Shown here piece by piece: positions 25,582 through 33,144 of a stretch of 47,375 nt of DNA. The notes below the pieces were generated by a model. That model was not told where the DNA came from and did not search any database. It saw only the letters and a list, made by a program, of their open reading frames with translations. Position 1 is the stretch's first letter; every line of letters starts with the position of its first letter. Source of the stretch: Ruminococcus sp. (GTDB lineage Bacteria; Bacillota; Clostridia; Oscillospirales; Ruminococcaceae); the NCBI GenBank assembly GCA_029055625.1, contig JAIDCY010000029.1, positions 1-47,375 of the forward strand. Reading direction: 5' to 3'. The position numbers were made by a program, and so were the translations under genes.

Positions 25582-26613
25582 TTATTCATCATTCATATCA
25601 TCAAGATTTTTCTTTATCTCATTGATTATATCAAGAATTGATTCATCATGTGTCAGGTCATAAACAATATATAGATAATACAATGCGTTTTCTTGGTCAT
25701 TGTTATCCAGACAAGTCTTACAAATCTGATAAGCTGCACCAATGACAAAATCACTTGCACCATACTGTATATTTTCTTGTTCAAATAATGCCTTAATATA
25801 TTCCGGTTTCGGAGCTTCGGGAATTTTTCCGAGCTTTTCGGAAATATAGAACAATTCAGAATTTACTTGTTTACTTTCCTCAAAAAATCTTGATAAGTAA
25901 TAGATAGTAGCCGACTTCTCATATTCACCAATATCGCAGTAATAATAGGCTATATTTCTGTATCCTCTTGCAAGCATCTTTGAGGAAGTAGCATACTGAA
26001 TAATTCTTTTGCTCCAGTACAGGTAGTTGTCATAATCTTTTTTATGCTTATATATCTCTGAAAGTTCACCCATAATTGTAGCAGAAACAGGATTCCACTT
26101 CAATGCAGTTTTCAGAGCATCTTCCGCTTCGTCAAGTTTATTGCTTTCGATTAAGCTATACGCATACAAATAGTAAATTTCAGCGAAATTATATGTTGCC
26201 TTGCGTATAGTCTTTTCATATTTCTCAGAAATAGCAAATATTGTGATTTCAAGAGCATTGTCAAAGCAGAAGTAGCCACATTCCTCATCGTCCTTAAATT
26301 CAAACGGAATAGAATCGATAACTGATTTGAGTAGTTCTTCTGCCTTTTCAGGATTATTCTTGCTTAATTGGAATTGTGCTTCTTCTACCGTTGAATTTAT
26401 TGTATCAATTTCGTTGCCGATTATTTGATTAAGTTCTGTCTTAGCTTCATCGGGCAGAAGTTCAAAAATCTTTCTTCCCAACGCTCTTATGATTTCTGTT
26501 GCATTTTCATCATCTTTATGTTTATCCGCCTGTTCTTTAAGATATTTTAAGTCTGTTTCATTATCACCTGAAAGACTGTTGAAAATCTCATTGATTGTGT
26601 CCTGAAAACCCAT
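25582..26613 (-). CDS. Tetratricopeptide-repeat protein
   Basis: 343 residues, all helical. At least two TPR-like units are visible around residues 145-260: KLDEAEDALKTALKWNP, then YDNYLYWSKRIIQYA, then GEYEKSATIYYLSRF. The N-terminal 100 residues are acidic helices. There is no membrane or signal segment. TPR proteins mediate protein contacts. Here it lies between the WYL regulator and the SseB-like gene in the defence operon and could be an adaptor or sensor. It is not a standard part of type I restriction systems. Confidence 0.65.
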   Translation of the reverse strand: MGFQDTINEIFNSLSGDNETDLKYLKEQADKHKDDENATEIIRALGRKIFELLPDEAKTELNQIIGNEIDTINSTVEEAQFQLSKNNPEKAEELLKSVIDSIPFEFKDDEECGYFCFDNALEITIFAISEKYEKTIRKATYNFAEIYYLYAYSLIESNKLDEAEDALKTALKWNPVSATIMGELSEIYKHKKDYDNYLYWSKRIIQYATSSKMLARGYRNIAYYYCDIGEYEKSATIYYLSRFFEESKQVNSELFYISEKLGKIPEAPKPEYIKALFEQENIQYGASDFVIGAAYQICKTCLDNNDQENALYYLYIVYDLTHDESILDIINEIKKNLDDMNDE

Positions 26614-26633
26614 AACATACCTCCTGTTAAAAT

Positions 26634-27626
26634 TTACTCTTGCGTACTATCAACAAAAGCATCATTGATACATTTGTTGTATTGTTCTAATATGCTGAGT
26701 GGCTCTATAATTTTCATTTTATTCATAAATTGGAATACCCACCCGAAGAACGGAGGACTAATTTGAACCGTGACTTTAATTTTCAGTCTGCCGCCGTCAG
26801 CGTGACGAATCTCTGTCTGTTCACCAAACTTGTCATAAACTGCTCCGAGCAATTCGGACGGAAATTCAAGAGTGACCACCTCAGCTTCACCGTTATACAT
26901 CTTAAATACCTGTTTCGTGTAGCTTTCGGTTTTTCGCTTTTTTATCTGAGCTTCTTTACATATCGGTGTATCTTCAACCTCAACCGTGTCCATATGGTCA
27001 ACTCTATAATTCACACTATTCTGATATTTCTGGCTATAAGCCACAAGATAATAGTTATCCTCGCTGAACACAAGTGCCACAGGATCGGTAATATATCTTT
27101 TTTTGTATTTACGATAAACACGATTACATTTATCGTCTAAATCAAAATAATAAAAACTCACTTGCTTCTTTTTCTTGATTGCAAGCTCAATCTGCTCAAT
27201 ATTGCCAAAAACTCCATTGTTGGAATGCTTGTGATTATTATAAAAGATAATGTTATCCCTTACGATTTCAGAGTGCCTTATTCCTGAAAATGCAAGCAGT
27301 TTTTCAACAAGCTCTGCCGTTTTATCGTCAGTAATGAAATTAGCTGCCTGCACAGCATCTATCAGTATTTTTAATTCAGCAAGTGAAAGAGAAACCTCGT
27401 CAATATAGTATGCGTTCTCTCTGCCAAGCTCTGTCTTGATAATATTAGCTCCGCTTTCAATCAACAATTCCATATCCTTGTAAAGCGTTCTTCGCTCACA
27501 GGATATATTAAGTCCATTAAGATAACTGATGATTTGACTTGTGGAAACAGGCTTGCTTGCTTCGGACTCAGATCTCAAAAACTCCATTATTCGGAGCAAT
27601 TTTATTTTCTGATTATTCTCACTCAT
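26634..27626 (-). CDS. WYL-domain transcriptional regulator
   Basis: 330 residues. An N-terminal winged helix-turn-helix (about 8-70; CERRTLYKDMELLIESG) is followed by a WYL domain at about 143-220 (VSFYYFDL, then YITDPVALVFSEDNYYLVAY) and a C-terminal extension. WYL regulators of the BrxR/CapW kind sit first in many phage-defence operons and repress them until a ligand is sensed. This gene is also first in its operon, directly behind a near-consensus promoter with repeated GCGACAC sites. This fits autoregulation. ATG 27626 follows AAGGAG. Confidence 0.85.
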   Translation of the reverse strand: MSENNQKIKLLRIMEFLRSESEASKPVSTSQIISYLNGLNISCERRTLYKDMELLIESGANIIKTELGRENAYYIDEVSLSLAELKILIDAVQAANFITDDKTAELVEKLLAFSGIRHSEIVRDNIIFYNNHKHSNNGVFGNIEQIELAIKKKKQVSFYYFDLDDKCNRVYRKYKKRYITDPVALVFSEDNYYLVAYSQKYQNSVNYRVDHMDTVEVEDTPICKEAQIKKRKTESYTKQVFKMYNGEAEVVTLEFPSELLGAVYDKFGEQTEIRHADGGRLKIKVTVQISPPFFGWVFQFMNKMKIIEPLSILEQYNKCINDAFVDSTQE

Positions 27627-27661
27627 AAACTATGCTCCTTACATACAATATCTTAATTTAC

Positions 27662-27690
27662 ATTATAGCACATTATGATAAATTTGTCAA
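27662..27690 (-). promoter_or_regulatory. Consensus sigma-A promoter of the defence operon
   Basis: On the minus strand TTGACA (27690-27685) and TATAAT (27667-27662) are separated by exactly 17 bp. Both hexamers are perfect matches to the consensus. The start codon of the WYL gene is about 35 bp further on. So strong a promoter suggests tight repression by another factor. Confidence 0.85.
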
Positions 27691-27709
27691 TACTAAAAGT
27701 CGTTTTTTT

Positions 27710-27738
27710 GCGACACTATCATTCACAAAAAGCGACAC
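27710..27738. promoter_or_regulatory. Repeated GCGACAC sites upstream of the promoter
   Basis: GCGACAC occurs at 27710-27716 and 27732-27738. The copies are 22 bp apart (two helical turns), just upstream of the -35. Each is next to a run of A or T. They are a likely operator for the WYL regulator. Confidence 0.4.
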
Positions 27739-27772
27739 AAAGAAAAAGGTTGCCATAAGTTTTATAATAGCC

Positions 27773-27803
27773 TTAACTTTGAATCTAGTGGGTTCAAAGT
27801 TAA
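27773..27803. promoter_or_regulatory. Perfect 11-bp inverted repeat upstream of the defence operon
   Basis: TTAACTTTGAA (27773-27783) and TTCAAAGTTAA (27793-27803) flank a 9-base loop. The symmetry suits a dimeric regulator site or the remnant of an insertion end. No T-run follows, so a terminator is less likely. Confidence 0.4.
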
Positions 27804-27831
27804 AATACACAAACAAGTCGTATGATAATAT

Positions 27832-28018
27832 ACAGCAAATCTTCATTCTGATTCTTATAAATCAGCCTGTCCAGTTCCGCAATCATAACACTTATATTAT
27901 CATTGCACACATCATATTTCCGCAGTAATCCGAAAAATTTTCCCCTGTACAAGTCTGCCTGCTCCTAAGCCCTTTCTATTGTCAGTCCGTACTCCTGTAA
28001 AAGTTCTTCTGTTGAAAT
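27832..28018 (-). pseudogene. Fragment copy of the 396-codon gene (right direct repeat)
   Basis: On the minus strand it reads STEELLQEYGLTIERA, TAG, then EQADLYRGKFFGLLRKYDVC and NISVMIAELDRLIYKNQNED. This matches residues of the gene at 11951-13138 with several substitutions. It lacks the start and most of the body. It lies directly against the second inverted-repeat element. About 136 bp that separate the gene part and the element in the left copy are missing here. Confidence 0.8.
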
Positions 28019-28151
28019 GAGAACTGTTTTACATCAAAAAAGTTCTGAGACTACCACAGCAGGTAGTCTCAGAATATGCTGATTTTGTGAGAATGCACGG
28101 AAATATATGGCTCTGTCTGTTTATGCACGCTGATTCTGAAATTGATTCTCA
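28018..28151. mobile_element. 134-bp inverted-repeat element (MITE-like), right copy
   Basis: Begins TGAGAACTGTTTTACATC and ends TTGATTCTCA, like the element at 13220-13354. The internal hairpin is CTGAGACTACC (28045-28055) with GGTAGTCTCAG (28062-28072), 11 perfect pairs. One G-C pair of the left copy is an A-T pair here, so the stem is conserved by compensatory change. Its right end supplies the stop codon of the relaxase gene. Confidence 0.55.
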
Positions 28152-28733
28152 CAGCAAACCAGAATAAATATGCGAATCAGGATAAATACATTTATTATCA
28201 TGATATGTACTCATACTACCGTCTAATTTTTCATAGGAACATTCAATTTTAATATTTGCTCCTGTTACATTAGCAATATGCTGTGCAAACGAGCGAATAT
28301 TTTCCAGACTTTCAGAATACATCTTCCCATTTGTATAGGATACTGAGTTTATCACAATATGAGCATGATAACAGGCATACATTCCTGATTCTTCCTCCCT
28401 CGGCTTATAATGCACTACCCAGATGTACTGATAGCTGTCAACCAGAAAACGAGCAATTTCTTTAGTAATTGAAGAAGCCATGAACGCATCGCTCACATTG
28501 CTGTCATATGAAACAACAAACTGAATCAACGGATTACCGCTTACCTTACCGAAATATTTTTTAACAAAAAGCATTTCTTCCATAGCCTTACAGATAATCT
28601 CCTGATTCGTACCATAACCGGATATACCATTAAAGCCAGTAAACAATGCCCTGTCATCAAGAATGTACTTCAGCATATTCTCCATGTATTGCTGACCACC
28701 ATTGGAATGACGGACAATTTTAAATATCACCAT
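28149..28733 (-). CDS. Relaxase/mobilization nuclease, short form
   Basis: 194 residues with the core of a MobA/VirD2-type relaxase. An early Tyr-containing helix (GGQQYMENMLKYILDDRA, about 12-29) may carry the nicking tyrosine. The metal motif is YHAHIVINSVSY (H-x-H) in the middle. Relaxases nick oriT and stay covalently attached to the strand that is transferred. Most are over 300 residues. This one ends where the 134-bp element begins, and its TGA (28149-28151) is part of the element's end, so a C-terminal truncation is possible. The start overlaps the MobC-like gene by 7 bp, indicating coupled translation. Confidence 0.75.
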   Translation of the reverse strand: MVIFKIVRHSNGGQQYMENMLKYILDDRALFTGFNGISGYGTNQEIICKAMEEMLFVKKYFGKVSGNPLIQFVVSYDSNVSDAFMASSITKEIARFLVDSYQYIWVVHYKPREEESGMYACYHAHIVINSVSYTNGKMYSESLENIRSFAQHIANVTGANIKIECSYEKLDGSMSTYHDNKCIYPDSHIYSGLL

Positions 28734-28999
28734 ATCTTACCGCACTCCCTTTCAAATTCTCTTATCTCCTTTTCAGAAGCTCCTGCTTTTACCAAAGCTG
28801 TATAAGCTGCATTCATGATGTTCTGCAATGAAACTCTTTCTTTCGGAGTCACTGCATCATCAGTATCAGTCAGTCTGTGTCTGATATAGTCCGACTCCTT
28901 TAAGCCGGATGCCTCTGCTCTCTTCTGTATCGTCTGAGCCTCTTCAACAGTCAGCCTCACCGACTTAGTGACAGGCTTCTTCTCAGATTTGTCTCTCAT
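28727..28999 (-). CDS. MobC-like relaxosome accessory protein
   Basis: 90 residues. The basic N-terminus and KSVRLTVEEAQTIQKRAEAS form a ribbon-helix-helix-like DNA-binding start, followed by GLKESDYIRHRL, as in MobC/plasmid mobilization accessory proteins. The C-terminal half is helical, ending EFERECGKIW. Such proteins bind near oriT and help the relaxase open the DNA. It overlaps the relaxase gene, and the repeat-rich region upstream (29065-29471) is where oriT would be expected. Confidence 0.7.
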   Translation of the reverse strand: MRDKSEKKPVTKSVRLTVEEAQTIQKRAEASGLKESDYIRHRLTDTDDAVTPKERVSLQNIMNAAYTALVKAGASEKEIREFERECGKIW

Positions 29000-29025
29000 A
29001 GGTCATTCTCCTTTACATAATTGAT

Positions 29026-29064
29026 TAAAAAAAGCGACAGATTTTACTCACATCTGCCGCTTTT
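29026..29064 (-). terminator. Hairpin terminator between helicase and mob genes
   Basis: GCG-A-CAGAT (29034-29042) pairs with ATCTG-C-CGC (29052-29060) with flanking A/T runs on both sides. It can act in either direction. On the minus strand a T-run follows, so it would separate the helicase transcript from the mob genes. Confidence 0.55.
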
Positions 29065-29188
29065 ATATACAGGTTGTATATACGTTTTTATTATAATATG
29101 ATATATTATATACTTATTATCTTTTCTTATATATAAATATATTAATAATTTATAGTATTATATTATCAATATATTTATATTGCTGGTC

Positions 29189-29205
29189 GGGAGGGTTCCC
29201 CTCCC
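29189..29205. repeat. GC-rich perfect hairpin in AT-rich region
   Basis: Seven perfect G/C-rich pairs around a 3-base loop: GGGAGGG and CCCTCCC. It stands out in the surrounding AT-rich tract. It could be a relaxase recognition hairpin. Confidence 0.5.
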
Positions 29206-29295
29206 TCTATGTAAAATGTTTACATTTATGTTGTATTGTATTTATTTTTTACTGACAAGTGGTTCATATCAGTTTCTGAAGATGACCGAAAACAA

Positions 29296-29428
29296 TGAAA
29301 CTATATGAAAATTCAAGTTTCAAATCAGGTTTCAAGGCAGCTATTATAAGATTTTCAGGAATCGCAATAAAATCACAAATGGCTATATAAAGTCATTTTC
29401 GCTTTGAAACTAAATACTATCTGAAACT
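29296..29428. repeat. Five TGAAACT/AGTTTCA-type repeats
   Basis: TGAAACT at 29296-29302, 29405-29411 and 29422-29428. The reverse orientation is at 29316-29322 (AGTTTCA) and 29328-29334 (GGTTTCA). Clustering downstream of the helicase gene and upstream of mobC suggests protein-binding sites. Confidence 0.4.
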
Positions 29429-29471
29429 TTTATAATATATCATCATTTCAAATATGATATTTTTTATCATG

Positions 29472-31508
29472 TTACTCTTTGCGTGTCACAATGAGCTTTT
29501 TAGTTTCCTTACCGGAATCCTTTGATTCAATCTTTATGCAGTACGGAAGTCCCAGTTCCATGATAAAACCATTGAACTTAGCTGATGATACAGTACGCTT
29601 ACGATTTTTCCACTGCCTGTCAAAATTTTTTCTCTTCAGCTCTTTATAAATCTTATTGAACTCAGCTGTGAAGTCAGGTATCAAATTATACTCTTCGTTG
29701 ATACATTTGTCAACAATCGGATTACCTACATAACGCTCCAGCATGGCTTGCAAAGTTTCCTTAGTCCGTTGCTGTGCATCTTTCTGACTGTTCCTGTAAT
29801 TTTCCATGACTGAATCCATTTTGTCAGAAATATTAAGACCGTCCAGCAATACAGATACATAAGCTGTATCAGGCGCGTTCTGATAACGCCGAAGTGTATA
29901 TAAATAAAACATTGCATCAAAATGTACTTTCGACCATGCAAGAATACTAAAATGAAATCTCAATTTATTATACGATGTCATCATTACATAAGTAAACTTA
30001 AAATCATCGGGAAACAATTGATTCACAATAGTAGCAATTCTGAACACATTTGAATTCCTTTCATCTAAAGAAGATAACATTTTTTCTAAGCACCGTCTAA
30101 ATCGCTTCTTTATATCACTTTGAGATGAAAGCGGAAAATATACATTCAGTTCGGTTTCTGAATTGGTCATCCGCTTTCTGCCTATCAACTGCTTAATCAC
30201 AGGCATAGTTGAAACCGGAAGAACAACATTTCTAAGTTCGGAATCCTTGATATTGACTCCATTATAAATTACTGTCGTTGCAATCAGCACTTTCACTGAC
30301 ACCTTTTCCTGAGTCATAAGCTCTTCATAGAATTCAGAAGCTTCTTTGTTTTTATTCTCTGCATGAATAAATACGGCTGTATTCTCGCCATATCTGCTGT
30401 TCAATGTCGCTTTCAGTTCTTCACCTTGTGCAATGGTATTTACAAATATCAGCCATTTGTCAGTGCTTTCTGAAATATCGGACATCAGGTCTGTATATTC
30501 ATTATAAATAAATGGTTTGATATATGAATAGTCTGTAGGCATCACAAGAATACTATTTGGTTCATTTATGTAATGCCTGTTTTCTATAACTCGTTTATCA
30601 TTCAATCTGCTGTCACTATTTTTTTCTTCTATTCTATGAATATTGCTTTCATATTCTCTAATTTGATAATAAGGTGACCACTTTTGAAGGAGTATGAAAA
30701 ATTCTTCCATTGTACCCGACATAAATATTTTTGTAGCATTAGGAATAGGATTCATATTATTAAACATATGAAAAGGCACTGAAATAAGATAATCAGCTAC
30801 AATATTTACACCCTTATTAAAAAGAGAGTCATCAATTAGATAATGTACTTCATCAAATACTGCATAGCGGACATTTTTCAAAAACTCCATAAAACGACCA
30901 TCATTCATCAAAAGTTTCAGAGCCGCTTTCTGATAAGAAATTATCATTATATTCCGGTGTCTGCCGAATACCATCATATTCTCATGTTGATACTTCTCTG
31001 TTGACTGATAGCTGAAGGCTTCTTTGTCAAACGCCTCAATCATTCTGATATTTTGCTGAGTCATAAGAGCTTCTCTGTTCTCGAAGATAATGATGTTCCC
31101 ATCATGACCGAAATGCTTCAACAGCTGTTTCTGAATAAAAGTATTCTTTCCTTTTCCAGTGCCTGCGGCGATAAAGACATTCTTCCCTGCTTGCCATGTT
31201 TTTATCGTTGCAGAACTCAATGCATCACTCACATAATTATAGTGATAGTCAACGTTCTTTTTAAGGGGATAAGGATAATATTTTTCATCATTGCGCAAGT
31301 TATTACTTTCATCAAAAGCTTTATTGATTCTCAAATCATAGTCAATATAATCTTCGCCTTCATGAACTTCCCACTCTTTACTGGTAATTATATTCTCTAT
31401 AAACTGTGATAATATATTGTTATATTCAATACTGCCTTCTTCATTTTTTGAATGAGTATCTATATTGCAAAGCCATTGTTCCAACAAATCTAAGTAACCA
31501 TTAGACAT
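29472..31508 (-). CDS. DEVH superfamily 2 helicase-like protein
   Basis: 678 residues from ATG 31508, seven bases after GGAGG; an upstream in-frame start is less likely. Helicase motifs: Walker A AAGTGKGKNTF near 114-124 (GKN instead of GKT/S), Walker B FDEVHYL near 218-224, motif III SGTMEE, and a C-terminal QLIGRKRM motif VI-like sequence. Proteins of this kind are found on mobilizable elements of gut Firmicutes, probably acting on DNA during transfer or replication. The gene is transcribed away from the DUF960 gene and lies upstream of the putative oriT and mob genes. The Asn after the Walker A lysine is unusual. Confidence 0.7.
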   Translation of the reverse strand: MSNGYLDLLEQWLCNIDTHSKNEEGSIEYNNILSQFIENIITSKEWEVHEGEDYIDYDLRINKAFDESNNLRNDEKYYPYPLKKNVDYHYNYVSDALSSATIKTWQAGKNVFIAAGTGKGKNTFIQKQLLKHFGHDGNIIIFENREALMTQQNIRMIEAFDKEAFSYQSTEKYQHENMMVFGRHRNIMIISYQKAALKLLMNDGRFMEFLKNVRYAVFDEVHYLIDDSLFNKGVNIVADYLISVPFHMFNNMNPIPNATKIFMSGTMEEFFILLQKWSPYYQIREYESNIHRIEEKNSDSRLNDKRVIENRHYINEPNSILVMPTDYSYIKPFIYNEYTDLMSDISESTDKWLIFVNTIAQGEELKATLNSRYGENTAVFIHAENKNKEASEFYEELMTQEKVSVKVLIATTVIYNGVNIKDSELRNVVLPVSTMPVIKQLIGRKRMTNSETELNVYFPLSSQSDIKKRFRRCLEKMLSSLDERNSNVFRIATIVNQLFPDDFKFTYVMMTSYNKLRFHFSILAWSKVHFDAMFYLYTLRRYQNAPDTAYVSVLLDGLNISDKMDSVMENYRNSQKDAQQRTKETLQAMLERYVGNPIVDKCINEEYNLIPDFTAEFNKIYKELKRKNFDRQWKNRKRTVSSAKFNGFIMELGLPYCIKIESKDSGKETKKLIVTRKE

Positions 31509-31526
31509 CGAAATTCCTCCAATCAC

Positions 31527-31626
31527 AGGTATTATGGTTATATCATACCATATTTTGTATAAAAAATCAATAGAATTTCATCAAAATATGTAAAAATTTC
31601 CTTTCTTGATTATATATTATTTAAGT
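31527..31626. other. Divergent promoter region between helicase and DUF960 genes
   Basis: AT-rich spacer serving both strands. TATAAT-like sequences are frequent and I cannot assign one with confidence. The downstream half holds a hairpin listed separately. Confidence 0.35.
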
Positions 31627-31668
31627 GCTATGGTAAGCTCCGCCAATAATTTTGGTAGGAGCATAGTA
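31627..31668 (+). promoter_or_regulatory. Leader hairpin before the DUF960 gene
   Basis: CTAT (31628-31631) pairs with ATAG (31663-31666), GCTCC (31637-31641) with GGAGC (31658-31662), and CCAA with TTGG inside. No T-run follows. It lies in the 5' leader and includes an AGGAGC that resembles a ribosome site, so it may control translation or mRNA stability. Confidence 0.35.
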
Positions 31669-31699
31669 GCATAACAAATCAACGAAAGGAGGACAAAAG

Positions 31700-31984
31700 A
31701 TGTTTGATAATCAGCGTTACATCACAAGGGGAATTGATGCCGAAATTCCGTTTGAGTTGCAGATTTTCATATGGGAATGCATTGACAGAATGCCCGAACC
31801 GAAAGACTATTTTCAGATATTCACATTTGAAGCAGTTGGTATTTTACAGAAAATCATTCACATATCGGAACAGCCCGAATACTGCATGAATTACTTTATT
31901 CCGTACGGTAATCCGATTACTGCAAAGATTTATGTCATTGACGACGGCGACCACTCAACCATGCTTTTATCAAGCGAATATTAA
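31700..31984 (+). CDS. DUF960 protein
   Basis: 94 residues, ATG 31700 after AAAGGAGGA. It begins MFDNQRYITRGIDAEIPFEL and continues FIWECIDRM, the clear signature of the DUF960 family. These are small proteins carried by plasmids and integrative elements of Firmicutes, and their function is unknown. It is the first gene of a plus-strand operon leading to the amidoligase and glutamine amidotransferase. A short inverted repeat (CCTCCCG, then CGGGAGG) at 32000-32023 after its stop may act as an attenuator. Confidence 0.8.
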   Translation: MFDNQRYITRGIDAEIPFELQIFIWECIDRMPEPKDYFQIFTFEAVGILQKIIHISEQPEYCMNYFIPYGNPITAKIYVIDDGDHSTMLLSSEY

Positions 31985-32050
31985 TCCACAGCACAAATCC
32001 CTCCCGATTAATTTCGGGAGGGAAATTTTTATTTTACGGAGGAAAAACAA

Positions 32051-33142
32051 ATGGAAGAAGAAAAAATTTACTGCTCTCACTGCGGTGACATCATCGAGGG
32101 TGATGACTACGACACCATCTATGGAGAGCCAATCTGTCAGGACTGCATCGACAGTTATGCAGTTACCTGCGACAGGTGCAATGAGTTTATCTGGGACTCC
32201 GATGCATACAGCGACGGAAATATCTGTCTCTGTGGTCACTGCTATGACAACTACTACACACGCTGTGAACAGTGCGACACAATCATTCACAATGATGACA
32301 CATACGAATACGACGACAGTTATTACTGCCACGACTGCTATTTGGATGTCCGCATAAACGATTCAATTCACGAATACAGCTACAAGCCTGAACCGATTTT
32401 CTACGGTGATTCAAATCGCTATTTCGGCGTGGAACTTGAAATCGACGGAGCAGGCAAAGACAATGATTATGCCGAAGAAATTCTTGACATCGCCAACGAG
32501 TACGACGAACGCATCTACATAAAGTCCGACGGAAGCCTTGAAGACGGCATGGAGATTGTCACGCACCCTATGTCACTTGAATATCACAAAGACTTCTGCT
32601 GGGAAGAGGTTATGAACTATGCTGTCAGACTTGGCTACCGCTCGCACCAGACTTCAACTTGTGGTCTGCACATTCATGTCAATCGTGACAGTTTTGGTCT
32701 TGACCGTGACGAACAGGACGAAGTTATCAGTCGCATTCTCTACTTTGTAGAACACCACTGGAATGAGATGCTGAAATTTTCAAGACGTTCTGAATATGCT
32801 ATGAACCGCTGGGCTGCTCGCTATGGCTATGAAAGTTCCCCGAAAGCCATTATGGACAAGGCAAAGAAAAGCTACGGTCGCTATGTAGCTGTAAATCTCT
32901 GCAACTACCACACCATAGAGTTCAGGCTTTTCAGAGGTACACTCAAATACAACACGCTTATCACAACGCTGGAGCTGGTAAACAAAATCTGCGAGCTTGC
33001 TGTCCTGATGGACGATGACGGAATTTCAAAAATATCGTGGTCTGAATTTGTTGCAGGAATTACCGAACCTGAACTCATTCAGTATCTTAAAGAACGCAAC
33101 CTTTATATCAACGAAAAAGTCGAAGAAACGGAGGAATTTTAA
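32051..33142 (+). CDS. Amidoligase-family enzyme with N-terminal zinc fingers
   Basis: 363 residues. Residues 1-100 are LIM-like zinc-finger repeats with many CxxC pairs (C8/C11, C29/C32, C40/C43, C72/C75, C93/C96). The rest matches the amidoligase_2 family (ATP-dependent, glutamine-synthetase-like fold): FGVELEID at 125-132, SDGSLEDGMEIVTHP at 159-173, CGLHIHVN at 204-211, and YHTIEFRLFRGT near 295-306. Members are predicted to form amide or peptide bonds; the substrate here is unknown. It is followed after 2 bp by a class II glutamine amidotransferase, a pairing known for this family. Comparative-genomics work has proposed such pairs for peptide or cell-wall modification in mobile elements. 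Confidence 0.85.
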   Translation: MEEEKIYCSHCGDIIEGDDYDTIYGEPICQDCIDSYAVTCDRCNEFIWDSDAYSDGNICLCGHCYDNYYTRCEQCDTIIHNDDTYEYDDSYYCHDCYLDVRINDSIHEYSYKPEPIFYGDSNRYFGVELEIDGAGKDNDYAEEILDIANEYDERIYIKSDGSLEDGMEIVTHPMSLEYHKDFCWEEVMNYAVRLGYRSHQTSTCGLHIHVNRDSFGLDRDEQDEVISRILYFVEHHWNEMLKFSRRSEYAMNRWAARYGYESSPKAIMDKAKKSYGRYVAVNLCNYHTIEFRLFRGTLKYNTLITTLELVNKICELAVLMDDDGISKISWSEFVAGITEPELIQYLKERNLYINEKVEETEEF

Positions 33143-33144
33143 TT

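Larger units (their letters stand above)
29065..29471. other. Repeat-rich non-coding region, candidate oriT
   Basis: No gene. It contains a very AT-rich tract (about 29085-29185), a GC-rich hairpin GGGAGGG-TTC-CCCTCCC (29189-29205), and five copies of TGAAACT or its complement (29296, 29316, 29328, 29405, 29422). Lying directly upstream of mobC/relaxase, it is the best oriT candidate, but no nic site was identified. Confidence 0.4.
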
